Source of the DNA: Myxococcales bacterium
Lineage (GTDB): Bacteria; Myxococcota_A; UBA9042
Reading direction: 5' to 3'
Length of the DNA stretch: 64,000 bases
Assembly (NCBI GenBank): GCA_947491025.1
Contig: CANLIC010000021.1
Coordinates: forward strand, 16,579 to 80,578
Below, in pieces: positions 9,901-16,921 of the stretch. The notes under the pieces are model-generated. The model was not told where the DNA came from, searched no databases, and saw nothing but the letters and a program-made list of their open reading frames with translations. How positions within the stretch are numbered: the stretch's first letter is position 1; each line of letters starts with the position of its first letter. The position numbers were made by a program, and so were the translations under genes.

Positions 9901-11010
9901 GGTGGCGGCCCCGGCGAGGCAGAGCGCGCCGGCGCAGGTGTCGGGGCCGGTGCAGGCGTCGCTGTCGTCGCAGGGCAAGGGCTTGCCATCGGCGCTCTTG
10001 GCTGGCGTGTGGCCGCACGCACCGGTCGCCTCGGCGCAGGTGTCGGCGGTGCACGGGTTGCCGTCGTCGCACGCCTTGCCCGCGCCGAAGCAAGTGCCGG
10101 CTTTGCACGCGTCGCCGCTGGTGCAGGCGTTGCCGTCGTCGCAGCTCTTGGTGGTGGCGCTCGGCAGCGAAACGCAGCCGGCCGCGCTGCAGGTGTCGTC
10201 GGTGCAGGGGTTGCCGTCGTTGCACGACGTGACGGCGTCGGGGATGCAGACCGCGCCGATGCAGTGGTCGCCGAGGGTGCAGGCGTCGCCGTCGTCGCAG
10301 GCCTTGCCGGCGTCGCTCGTCGCGATGTGCCCGCACCCCTTGGCCTTGTCGCAGCTGTCGGACGTGCAGGCGTTGGCGTCGTCGCATGAGGTCACAGCAC
10401 CGGAGAGGCAGACTTCGCCCTTGCAGGCGTCGCCGCTGGTGCAGGCGTCGCCATCCTCGCAGCCGCCGGCCTTGCCCTGCAGCGCGGCGTTCACCGCGTG
10501 GCCGCAGCCGCCGTCCACGCCGCAGCTGTCGGTGGTGCACGGGTTGGCGTCGTCGCAGCTCGTGACCGCGGTCGGCAGGCAGGCGCCCTTGAGGCAGCGG
10601 TCGCCCGTCGAGCAGCCGTTGCCGTCATCGCAGGGGGTGGCCGGCGCGTCCGGGACTGGGGCGTGGCTGCAGCCACCGGCCGTCGCGCTGCAGTCGTCGA
10701 CGGTGCAGACGCTGCCGTCGTCGCAGACCTTGGCGTTCCCGCTCTTGCAGTCGCCTCCTTTGCAGAGGTCGCCGCTGGTGCACGGGTCGCCGTCCTCGCA
10801 CGGCGCGCCCTCGACGCAGGCCGTGGTCTCGGCATGGTCGGCGGCATCAGCGCTGTCGCTGTCCGCGCTGCCGTCGGCGGAGTCTTCGGCCTCGGCATCG
10901 AGCGCGACGTCCCCCTCGCCGCCCTGGGTGTCGTCCGGCGGCGTGCTGCCGCAGGCGCCGATCGCCAGCCCGAGCCAGAGCAGCAGAGGGCGGAGGTGTG
11001 TGGCGTTCAT
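3925..11010 (-). CDS. Giant multidomain CTDC-repeat lipoprotein (lectin, RCC1, EGF, kelch)
   Basis: The 2361-residue product starts with a lipoprotein signal (LLLWLGLAIGAC) and an Asp/Ala/Ser linker. It then has, in order: CTDC repeats (about 65-600), FG-GAP/VCBS calcium-type repeats such as LGDVDGDGKIDLL and ADLDGDGMDELL (about 600-1005), more CTDC with MopE-like CDDKDNNCDG and a DUF4215-like GEQCDDNNSVNGDGC motif, and a C-type lectin domain (about 1315-1443). The lectin has GSCYKVF, GWIGATD, the sugar-binding EPN triplet and the WID motif. RCC1 repeats with WAWGDNTNGRLGLGD follow (about 1573-1927), then one EGF-like module CKNGGSC...CTCPGTFSGLTC, then kelch repeats with GRVLVAGG (about 1980-2355). 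ATG 11010 is the only start that exposes the lipobox at the N-terminus. It lies two bases behind the 713-residue CTDC gene, so the two are almost certainly one operon. Surface recognition or adhesion is inferred. Confidence 0.93.
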   Translation of the reverse strand: MNATHLRPLLLWLGLAIGACGSTPPDDTQGGEGDVALDAEAEDSADGSADSDSADAADHAETTACVEGAPCEDGDPCTSGDLCKGGDCKSGNAKVCDDGSVCTVDDCSATAGGCSHAPVPDAPATPCDDGNGCSTGDRCLKGACLPTAVTSCDDANPCTTDSCGVDGGCGHAVNAALQGKAGGCEDGDACTSGDACKGEVCLSGAVTSCDDANACTSDSCDKAKGCGHIATSDAGKACDDGDACTLGDHCIGAVCIPDAVTSCNDGNPCTDDTCSAAGCVSLPSATTKSCDDGNACTSGDACKAGTCFGAGKACDDGNPCTADTCAEATGACGHTPAKSADGKPLPCDDSDACTGPDTCAGALCLAGAATACDDGNPCTTDACGAATGCSHAPNTLPCDDGSLCTFLEACKEGACTPGKTKACVDGLACTSDGCDGKTGNCAFAKLTATAETPAPCDDGDTCTKDEACSGGTCTGGKPGGCDDGNACTFDACDAGKGCLNVETAAACDDGDACTQGDQCVKGACKFLSSVDCDDGKVCTDEACNKSNGKCLVTTKADDTSCNDGNLCTQGEICAAGVCTAPPAKAEVRTAISKVAWSNLPVAVLGDVDGDGKIDLLGADPSAKIQPLPRIGVSKGGPGATFGAMKLLAAWTDGSRCADDAPSPRLLLADVDGDGDRDLIVSGVSHKPCGGGDSAAEAVHVAENQGGTLAKPAAIHSFGTLPSDVVWKHTVGIAWGRFVDAKSHQLAVLSATRANGVDGEVTVREVRLLTPKVTAGVLSWTSWGEAPTTPLSALKGSGAEELRLDVADLDGDGMDELLVQQESDNDGFTGLVLTKGSSAGTFTAKVTTATGGQLLPGLLSAADVDGDGDIDLVVQRLVDGQGKGSYKEAAELFRNDGNAGWWLAPTLKAEPFVPPPSGGAASFQALYGVADLDGDGAADGYGLVAGSDGKGTRAAIWLVSGGKSTLQLAAPAQLDESRVIGAPDLDGDGHGDVVVVTEALVLAASASRDGCTDGNVCTLDACDLAKGCKSTQAVAACDDGSPCTVDDVCAKGSCQAGEAKSCDDSNVCTDDACDPKKGCVHSNNSAPCGQGGCSATCSDGQCPVNPGPEVCDDKDNNCDGAIDDGCLDADKDGYCKQGIAFVGKPKVCPGGGQDCDDKDSKAHPGSSELCGDDKDNNCNGQAEETCACGDGILTTSLGEQCDDNNSVNGDGCASDCTKEPTCGDNSCNGSETCTSCVQDCGGCKDADGDGAPADKDCDDTNSKVYPGAKEVCDGVDNNCDGTNDNGAPCDDGSVCTVDSCAQGKCAAVAKAEAKHPTCEDTIWKGSCYKVFGSGQSPKVTWTDAEVQCVNWGGHLASIASKEEDDVVRQLTLPLSPNFGGWIGATDVEQEGVWKWNDGTPFSYKNWLAGEPNNLQGEHCAANGGTGWIDLKNTNAQGTYVCERTAPLVCDDADGCTVNDQCAATGKCSGAAKSCDDGNACTADACDAKTASCTNTANPGPCNDGDACTSNDACADKACGGKATVCDDGDPCTVDACDAKSGGCTSPAKDCGSGKVCSTASATAGQCVAECGATTALATGGSVSFVIRSGSLWAWGDNTNGRLGLGDTNPRLDETQVGKDADWAMVSSAGQHAAAIKTDGTLWTWGNGANGRLGHGDLLEQTTPKQVGSLKDWAVVSVGNDHTAAIKKDGTLWAWGGWAEGQRCGATSDATTPTQIGSDKNWSTASPYVLSANFSNTMVIKSDGTLWGCGKNELGSLGVGHGNKVTTMTREATSATAFSAIVSHRLVSAAIKSDGTLWTTGQSDYGRLARSCSVVPCNKFGQEDGKATDWKRVAVGGFHLNLLKTNGEVWSIGSDETGLLWRGLIATSTTLVKAQGGGVADVGSWYYSAIALKSDGTRWGAGGNGATSILGLGNTLASVQGDLSQKGKATSTPTLACATTPCSTAPCKNGGSCAVSGSSFVCTCPGTFSGLTCEDPKPSDWQAGPNLQAGSRTQAELVKLKDGRVLVIAGFQNGAPVKTAEVYNPAGSGSMTAVSNDLGSTRRRTASVLLADGRVVVTHGDTQGNVVLADVRIYDPQSDSFDGGTDTGVKRLFHTATALNDGRVLIAGGSFGVGVSPQTSATLFKPSDKTFATITIGGARQDHAAILLGNGKVLLVGGRSNATTWHTGSVVFDPSNDSVTNVDGNTGPRNLPFVFTLPGGKILIGGGGVEDTFALYDPATNKATLHSGADGIRNSWEATATQLKDGRVLVAGGTLAGVQTPSTRIYDPKTNAFADGPVLKVAVRNHGAVRILDGRVLFIAGTLANNTQTQATQIYDPATNAFAISANLAQGRIQFTPIALDNGGAFLAGGYNGGYLNTTAVFK

Positions 11011-11012
11011 CC

Positions 11013-13154
11013 TTAGAAGACCTCGACGTCGATGGTGGCCTCGAGCTTGATACCCGATCCACACAGCGTCTGTGGCACGATGATGCGGATCGGCAGCTGC
11101 TGGCCGATGGCAGACGTGGCGAGCGTCACCTCGGCCTGGCCAGCGGCGCAGACGCTGGTGGTGACCGGGCAGGTTGTGCCGCCGAGCTCCACCGAGGCCT
11201 TGATCGCACCAAAGGGCACCTTGGGCGTGATGGTCACGACGTACTTGCCCTGCTGCTTCACGAGGTGCCGCAGCTCATGGCCGAGCGCGCCCGCGGTCGT
11301 GCACTTCGAGGTGCCGGCGAGGGTATTCTTCAGCGCACACAGGTCGATGGCGAGGTTGTTGGCGAACGAGCCGACCGGCAGCGGGCCAGGCGTCTTGCAG
11401 AGCTGAGCCGCGCTACCGCTGCAGACGTCGCTGCCCGCGCTGCACGCCCCGTCCTTGCAAGCGTCTTGCTTGGTGCAGGGGCTGCCGTCTTCGCAAGCGA
11501 TGGGGACCGGCGAGAACACGCAGCCCGAGGCCGCCGCGCACGTGTCCAAGGTGCAAGCGTTGCCGTCGTCGCAGACTTTGGCGCCACCCGACTTGCAGGC
11601 GCCGGCCGCGCACGCGTCGCCGGCCGTGCACGCGTTTCCATCCTCGCACGCGGCCGTATTCGCGGTGTGCTTGCAGCCAGCCTTGGCGTCGCAGGTATCG
11701 GTCGTGCAGATCGCGCCGTCGTTGCAGCCCAGGCTGGTGCCGGAGGGCTTGCAGGCGCCGCCGGCGCAGGCGTCGTTCAACGTGCACGCGTCGCCGTCGT
11801 CGCAAGGCAAGCTGTTGGCGGCGAAGCTGCAGCCCGTGGTCGCCTTGCAGCTGTTGTTGGTGCACGGCTCGTTGTCGTCGCAGGCCTTGGCCTTGCCGCC
11901 CTTGCAGCTGCCGCTGACGCATGACTCGGCCTCAGAGCAAGCGTTGCCGTCGTCACAGGGGCCGGCGACGCTGGCAAAGACGCAGCCCTTGGCCTTGTCG
12001 CAGCTGTCGGACGTGCACGGGTTGGTGTCGTCGCAGGCCTTGGCGTTGCCGGGCTGGCACTTGCCCGCGGCACACGACTCGCCGGTGGTACAGGCGTCGC
12101 CGTCGTCGCAGGCGCCCGACTTCGCCGTGGCGCTGCAGCCGCTCGCGGCGAGGCAGGTGTCGTTCGTGCACGGGTTGCTGTCGTCGCAGGTCTTCACCTT
12201 GCCCGCGGCGCAGCTGCCGCCTTTGCACGCGTCCAGCTCGGTGCAGGCGCTGGCGTCGTCGCAGGCGGCGCTGTTGGCGGAGTTGTTGCAGCCGGCCGGG
12301 CCGCACGCGTCATCGGTGCAGGCGTTGCCGTCGTCGCAGGTGTTGTTCTTGATGGCATCGAACGGCTTGCCATGGCAGGCGCCGCCGGCACAGGCGTCGG
12401 CGTTGGTACAAGGGTCGCCGTCGTCGCAGCCGAGGGTGGTGTCGCTGTGAGCGCAGCCGGTCTTGGCCTCGCAGCTGTCTTGGGTGCAAGGGTTGCCGTC
12501 GTCGCAATCCAGCAGCGTCGACGGCGTGCAGTTGCCGCTTTTGCAGGCGCTCTTGGTCGTGCAGGCGTCTTGGTCCTCGCAGTCGAGCGCGTTGAAGCCG
12601 TGGACGCATCCGACCTCGCTGTTGCAGCTGTCGTCCGTGCAGGGCTTGCCGTCGTCACACGAGGTCGCGTTGCCGCCCTTGCACGCGCCTGCCTCACAGA
12701 GACCGCCCTCAGTGCAGGGGTCAGCGTCGTCGCAGGGAGCGGTGTTGGGCCCGTGGAGGCAGCCCGAGAGCTCGTTGCAGCTGCCCGTCGTGCAGGGGTT
12801 GCCGTCATCGCAGACCACCGCCTGGCCGCCTTTGCAGGCGCCGTCGCTGCAGCTGCTGCTTGCGGTACAGGCGTTGCCGTCGTCGCAGGCGCCGGTCGTC
12901 GGCGTCGCGCTGCACGACCCATCCTTGCAGGTGTCGACCGTGCAAGGGTTGTTGTCGTTGCAGGTGATCTCTCCGCAGAGGGAGGCCAGCTTCAGGGCTT
13001 CTACGTAGTCCTGGAGGTTGTCATTGCAGCCCTGTGGCAGGGCGAGCAGCAGCAGCAGAAAGCCTGCCCAGCCGACTCGCTCTCGGTGCGTTTGCGGCGG
13101 CCGTGCCGCAATGACCCCGCCTGTCCGAGCTGCCGTGGCGATTCCGTCCATCAT
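11013..13154 (-). CDS. CTDC-repeat lipoprotein, first gene of a two-gene operon
   Basis: The 713-residue product has a long polar n-region, a hydrophobic core FLLLLLALPQGC ending at the predicted lipid Cys, and a short tail. CTDC units (CDDGNPCTxDSCxxxxGC) then run from about residue 60 to about 570. The final 130 residues lack these repeats and look like a beta-sandwich (GKYVVTITPKVPFGAIKASV, LPIRIIVPQTLCGSG), a family I do not recognise. Two adjacent ATG codons (13154 and 13151) are possible starts; the ribosome-binding site is weak for both. The stop is two bases before the start of the 2361-residue lipoprotein gene, so translation is probably coupled. Unlike the giants it has no propeller or lectin module, so it may be a shorter rod capped by the beta domain. 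Confidence 0.88.
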   Translation of the reverse strand: MMDGIATAARTGGVIAARPPQTHRERVGWAGFLLLLLALPQGCNDNLQDYVEALKLASLCGEITCNDNNPCTVDTCKDGSCSATPTTGACDDGNACTASSSCSDGACKGGQAVVCDDGNPCTTGSCNELSGCLHGPNTAPCDDADPCTEGGLCEAGACKGGNATSCDDGKPCTDDSCNSEVGCVHGFNALDCEDQDACTTKSACKSGNCTPSTLLDCDDGNPCTQDSCEAKTGCAHSDTTLGCDDGDPCTNADACAGGACHGKPFDAIKNNTCDDGNACTDDACGPAGCNNSANSAACDDASACTELDACKGGSCAAGKVKTCDDSNPCTNDTCLAASGCSATAKSGACDDGDACTTGESCAAGKCQPGNAKACDDTNPCTSDSCDKAKGCVFASVAGPCDDGNACSEAESCVSGSCKGGKAKACDDNEPCTNNSCKATTGCSFAANSLPCDDGDACTLNDACAGGACKPSGTSLGCNDGAICTTDTCDAKAGCKHTANTAACEDGNACTAGDACAAGACKSGGAKVCDDGNACTLDTCAAASGCVFSPVPIACEDGSPCTKQDACKDGACSAGSDVCSGSAAQLCKTPGPLPVGSFANNLAIDLCALKNTLAGTSKCTTAGALGHELRHLVKQQGKYVVTITPKVPFGAIKASVELGGTTCPVTTSVCAAGQAEVTLATSAIGQQLPIRIIVPQTLCGSGIKLEATIDVEVF

Positions 13155-13747
13155 GCGTCGTCGTAGCACCTGCGGCGAACGCGCGCCGGACTCCGTGGCT
13201 CGCCGCAGCCTCATCGGCAAGCGCGGCGGCTCGCCATTCCGGACTTCGCGCGGGAAGCTTGGACCCCAGCGCAGTTGCGAGCCTCGCCCCAGCGCTCGGC
13301 TCCCCGCAAATTGCCAGTCGCGCCGATCTGCGTCAACGACGCCTCGGCCGCCCTGGCGCCCGCGGAGTCACGACGACGGCCTGTCAGCGGCTCCTCTGCG
13401 CGGCGCGAGACAGGCGATGACCGCAGCGCCGCTGGCCCGAGGCGGGCTCAAGCGCTTGTGCTGAGGCTTGCTGAGGCCGGACGGGAGATGCCGCGCCGAC
13501 GGCAGGCCTCGGGCGCGGTCGCGCCGGCTGCGACTTCTTTGAAGAGCAGGGTCTTCTGGCTGTCTGCGGACTTGCTGCTTCGAATGTCGGTGTCCCCCTC
13601 AAGCGGGTCAGGCCTCCATGATGCCTGGACCCGTTCTTGAGGGGGCGCGTCAGCTTGCGCCGCCGATCCGTGAGCACCGATGGCGGACCCGGTTCGCTGG
13701 CGCAGGGCGCGGATGTGTCGGGGTTGGATGCGCCGCGGCGGGTAGAG
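13155..13747. other. Intergenic, no gene recognised
   Basis: The 593-base gap lies between the start of the CTDC operon (13154, leftward) and the stop of the Tat-Hcp-like gene (13748, leftward). Open frames here have no recognisable content. The one clear structure is the long inverted repeat at 13594-13645. The CTDC operon promoter should lie between that hairpin and 13154. Confidence 0.5.
13594..13645 (-). terminator. Strong inverted repeat downstream of the Hcp-like pair
   Basis: The arms 13594-13613 (ccccctcaagcgggtcaggc) and 13623-13645 pair almost throughout around a 9-base loop; the right arm has three extra bases that bulge. It lies about 100 bases downstream of the Tat-Hcp-like stop codon (13748, minus) and upstream of the next leftward operon, which is where a transcription terminator is expected. 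There is no T-run on either side. A palindromic mobile repeat is an alternative that a genome-wide search would settle. Confidence 0.5.
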
Positions 13748-14419
13748 CTAGGCGTCGCCTTTGGACTTGCCGCCCTTGCCGCCCTTGCTGTCGTCGTCGC
13801 TGTCGTCGTCGCCGTCGTCGTCGTCGCCGTCGCCAGACTTCGAAGACTCAAGGCTATGGTCGCGCCAATCGGCTTCTTTGTACGCAAACGTCAGGGACTC
13901 CGTGCTCTCGCCCGAGCTGTCGCCGCGCGTCTCGACCCCGGTCAGGGTCACGTCCCAGAACTTGGCGGAGAGCCAGAGTTTGCCGTCACGCATCACGTGC
14001 AGTGTGGCCTTCTTGGACGGCTTGCCAGCTTGCGCGCGCTCCATGATCTCCGCGGTTGCGAAGTCGATGTCTTTCTCAACGCGGAAGTGGCCGCCGCCGC
14101 TGGCGAGGCTCGCGAGCGCCTCCGCGGCGGTCAACTTGGTCGGCATTGCCGCTGCCCAGCCGACGATCGCGAACGCGCCGCCCGGCACGCCCTGCAGCTT
14201 GAGCGACGCCTGGTACACGGAGGGCAGGAGCGCTGGAGCCGGCGTCGGCGCCACGCCGCCGCTCGCGCTGGCGCTCCCGGACATAGCGAACGCGCTGGGC
14301 AAACCACCGCTGGCTAGCGCGGCGCCGGCGGCCAAGGCGGCTTTGAGCCAATCGCGGCGGGTAAGCTGGATCCCAGCGGCGGCGTGATCGGGCGCGGGGA
14401 GGTCGATTGACGTTGGCAT
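13748..14419 (-). CDS. Tat-exported Hcp-like protein with Asp-rich tail
   Basis: The 223-residue product begins with a twin-arginine signal (LTRRDWLKAALAAGAALASGG), so it appears to be exported folded by the Tat route. Residues about 60-190 resemble the Hcp tube fold of type VI secretion: HFRVEKDIDFATAEIMERA and KATLHVMRDGKLW, then LSAKFWDVTLTGVET and the C-terminal ESLTFAYKEADW strand seen in Hcp proteins. The last 30 residues are a low-complexity Asp/Ser/Lys/Gly tail. ATG 14419 has AGGAG five bases upstream. It follows a canonical hcp gene 87 bases away on the same strand. A Tat signal is unusual for an Hcp fold, because Hcp normally leaves by the T6SS itself. A separate role, such as a periplasmic Hcp paralogue, is possible; the Hcp assignment is by motif. 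Confidence 0.75.
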   Translation of the reverse strand: MPTSIDLPAPDHAAAGIQLTRRDWLKAALAAGAALASGGLPSAFAMSGSASASGGVAPTPAPALLPSVYQASLKLQGVPGGAFAIVGWAAAMPTKLTAAEALASLASGGGHFRVEKDIDFATAEIMERAQAGKPSKKATLHVMRDGKLWLSAKFWDVTLTGVETRGDSSGESTESLTFAYKEADWRDHSLESSKSGDGDDDDGDDDSDDDSKGGKGGKSKGDA

Positions 14420-14454
14420 CGGCAGCTCCTGGCTGAGAGAGAACGCCGCGCTGA

Positions 14455-14489
14455 GCGCGCCCCCAGCGCTGGGTGGCACGGGGGCGCGC
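14455..14489 (-). promoter_or_regulatory. Perfect 10-bp inverted repeat between the two Hcp-type genes
   Basis: The arms gcgcgccccc (14455-14464) and gggggcgcgc (14480-14489) are perfectly complementary around a 15-base loop. They sit between the hcp stop (14507) and the start of the Tat-Hcp-like gene (14419). With no T-run, it is more likely an attenuating or RNA-stabilising hairpin that sets the ratio of the two products than a full terminator. Confidence 0.5.
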
Positions 14490-14506
14490 CGCGTGGCGAA
14501 CGCGCA

Positions 14507-15013
14507 CTAGGCGACGACGTTGGTCCGGAGGTCGTGCGACTTCGGGAGCGTGCTACCGGGCTTGACCTTGGATGGGTCGGTACTCTGGTAGGTGTACGTC
14601 ACCTTCTGGTAGTTCAACGCTGCGGAGACCAACGGGGAGGCTCCTCCGTCGCCGGCGACCTCCATGTGGGTGATGACGACCGCCTCGAGTTCGACCTTGA
14701 GGTACGGCACGGCATCCCTGACGCCCTCGCTGCTGACCCGGTAGCAAGTGAGCGTGCCCTTGTCGATGTGCTTGCCGCTCCAGAGATGGCCCAGCATCGC
14801 CGTCAGCGCTACGTCGGCGCTCATCGTCAGCTGGAGGTTACCGTGCTGGGTCAGCTCCTTGCTGTCGCCGGTGCCTTCGCTGCGCACCGGGTTGGTTGGC
14901 TGCTCCCACGAGTGGCTGTACGAGATGATCTCCTGCATCCCTTCGTGGCCCTTCATCAAGGACGAGCCGGTAATCGCTGGGCCCTCGAACTTAACGAAAA
15001 TTTGCGTGGCCAT
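14507..15013 (-). CDS. hcp: Hcp family type VI secretion tube protein
   Basis: The product is 168 residues, the normal size for Hcp. It starts MATQIFVKFEGPAITGSS, has the central SADVALTAMLGHLWSGKHID helix region, the CYRV and KVELEAVVITHMEV strands, and the closing AALNYQKVTYTYQ strand. Hcp forms hexameric rings that stack into the inner tube of the T6SS and can carry effectors. ATG 15013 has GGAG six bases upstream; longer in-frame starts have no signal or ribosome-binding site. No sheath, baseplate, VgrG or ClpV gene is in the window, so this is an orphan hcp here. It is followed by the Tat-exported Hcp-like gene, with a perfect inverted repeat between them. Confidence 0.85.
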   Translation of the reverse strand: MATQIFVKFEGPAITGSSLMKGHEGMQEIISYSHSWEQPTNPVRSEGTGDSKELTQHGNLQLTMSADVALTAMLGHLWSGKHIDKGTLTCYRVSSEGVRDAVPYLKVELEAVVITHMEVAGDGGASPLVSAALNYQKVTYTYQSTDPSKVKPGSTLPKSHDLRTNVVA

Positions 15014-15340
15014 CGTAGCTCCCTGGGTCGCGAGTGCGCCTTTTCTGCCTGTCGTAAGGCGTTGTCGTGCCCCTCGGATCGCAGCGCGCGATGCCTCTGG
15101 GCTCGTTTGAGGATGGTAGCAAGGGTCTTCGTGAAATGGGCGCCCAAAATGGCGCGTGGAGCCCGAATTCTCCTCGATGATAGGTCGGTGAAAGGTCTGG
15201 GGCACCGGCAGCAGCCTCGGTCGCGGCCGCCTAGAGCGCCCTGAACCTCTTGCAATCGAAGATGCTTTCCGTCGGCGCTGGTCATCGGAGCGCAGTGGAT
15301 GCGCCGCGGTCGCTTCCCCCGATGCGCCGCAGAGGTCGCG
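15014..15340. other. Intergenic upstream of hcp
   Basis: No gene is supported in this stretch. It must contain the promoter of the leftward hcp gene pair, but I see no confident promoter boxes. The remaining sequence looks non-coding. Confidence 0.4.
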
Positions 15341-16024
15341 TCAGGCGGCGTCGCGCGCCCGCGGACCGCAGCCCTTGATGGCGCCCGGGACGGGCACAAC
15401 GTGGTGGGCGCCGGCGATCAACGACTCGGCGAGCTGGCGCTCCGGCACGGATTGCGGTGTGCCCGGGCGAACTGCGACAGGCTCGCCCTGCGCCCCGCAC
15501 GATACCCACCGCTCGCTGCCATCGGGGGCACAGGCGACTCCGGGCGGCTGGAGGAAGGCTGTCGTGCTGTCGCGTGGCGTCCCCGTCGCCAAGTCCCAGG
15601 GCGTCAACAGGTTGGCCTTGGGGTGGGTCGCGATGGCTACGCGTGTGGAATCGAGGATCGCTCGACCTTACGGCTCGCCTGTCAGCGCCTCGACCGTTGG
15701 GTCGGTGACGGTGTGCATCTGCGCGTCTGGCCCGCTGTCGCTGCGCCCCAGGTTCAAGCCTCCGTCGACCTCGGCCGGGCCCCGTAGCTGGCTGTAGCGG
15801 GGCCCGGGACAACGAGAGCCGCATCGCCCGGCGCGCGTGAGCGGCATCGAGGCACGAAGCCTGCGAAGGCCCTGTCCGGCTGGCATGGCGTGGCTGCCCG
15901 CAACGCCCCAGGTGTCGTCGATGCGCGCAATCTGCGACTGCAAGCCCACGCCCGTCCGGCTCGAGGGTGGCCTGACCGCCGCCGACGGCTTGACGGCGGT
16001 CCAGCGCGAGGCCGCCTCCTGCAT
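15341..16024 (-). pseudogene. Possible broken gene, propeller-like fragments
   Basis: One minus-strand frame reads like protein on both sides of a single in-frame TAA near 15670. The upstream part contains AEVDGGLNLGRSDSGPDAQM. The downstream part continues RVAIATHPKANLLTPWDLATG and then PPGVACAPDGSERWVSCG, whose APDGSxxWVS pattern recalls a beta-propeller blade. There is no clear start or signal peptide. I read it as the remains of one gene interrupted by a stop, sitting among other debris (duplication, frameshifted gene, IS remnant). I do not recognise a specific family. Confidence 0.35.
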
Positions 16025-16208
16025 GACCTACGCCAGGGAGCAGCGGCCGATCTGCGCCCCGGTTGCAAGGCCCGTCCGAGCCCGCGCCGTGATGGACCGA
16101 GCCGATCCCATTGGCACGCGTGCTCTCGATTGCGACGCCGCTGGCGCTGCTCGGCCACCGACGCAAGCTCTTTGGCTCTTCTGAGGCCGCCTTCGCGACG
16201 GCGGCGTT

Positions 16209-16791
16209 GGCAGCGAAGGGTGGCTTTCAGGCGAGCCTCGGCGGCAGCCAGCTCGGCGTCGATGACAGCGGCGTGGCGGTGAGCGCGCTGACGGTGCACC
16301 ACCAGAACGCTGACCCGAGCGGCGTGGGCTGCATCGCCACGGTGCAGCTGACGATGGCCAAGCCGGACGGCAGCTGCCGCCTCGATCTCGCCTTCGCGTC
16401 GAGCAACGACGGCCTGGGGCCGCGTCTGAAGGCCCTGAGCTTTCATGCGCGAACCGCGATCCTGAACCCAGGCGCCGCGTCCAAGGTCCTGCCTTGCGCC
16501 GGCTGGCCGGCGGAGTCGACAGAGGGGCCGGTCGTCTACGAGGGCCAGGCGCCGCAGGGATCGATCGGCCTGGCCTCTTTGGCGCAGCCGCTGGCGGGTC
16601 AGGCGGTGGCGACGCTTCTGAATCAGCACGTGCAGGTGGCGCTCGATGCGCCGGTCGCCATGATCGGGGCTGGCAAGCAGTTCACGCTGACGCTGACATC
16701 GTTGGCCATTCAGGGGACCCTGGAGAGCATCGGCAACCCCAACGCAAGCTGCGGCAAGCCGGCCTTCGCACTGCCGAAGTGGAGCCTCGCC
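16209..16791 (+). repeat. 583-bp segmental repeat, copy 2 (detached fragment)
   Basis: This is a copy of 2681-3263, gap-free and about 96% identical (about 23 substitutions counted). It keeps an open frame but lacks the signal peptide, linker and thioredoxin domain of the source gene, so it cannot encode that protein. Many of the differences are silent third-position changes, but several change residues (for example Tyr to Asp early in the copy). It ends 130 bases before the start of the exported beta-barrel-type gene at 16922. It is best treated as a fragment left by duplication or gene conversion. Confidence 0.95.
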
Positions 16792-16921
16792 AGGATCGAA
16801 GGCGATCAGCCATCGATCTCCACTCTGGCGGCTCGCGAAACATGGCCGGCGCACGACCGGATGCGGTATGGTAAACGCCACGGCGATTGGACCGACGCCA
16901 GGGACGACGATGGAGGTTGGA

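Noticed and set aside
5971..10389. A 1472-codon open frame on the plus strand opposite the 2361-residue lipoprotein
   Set aside because: It is the antisense of CTDC repeat codons; in high-GC repeats the opposite frames rarely meet stops. It reads as monotonous Val/Ala/Gly/Arg repeats with no start signal.
3925..13154. The tandem Cys-codon repeats as a possible CRISPR array or DNA satellite
   Set aside because: Repeats vary in length and sequence at the DNA level, keep the reading frame and encode conserved Cys/Asp positions, so they are protein repeats.
15282..16166. A 294-codon minus-strand frame
   Set aside because: It is Arg/Pro/Gly-rich without protein-like pattern; the neighbouring frame reads better and carries the broken propeller-like fragments.
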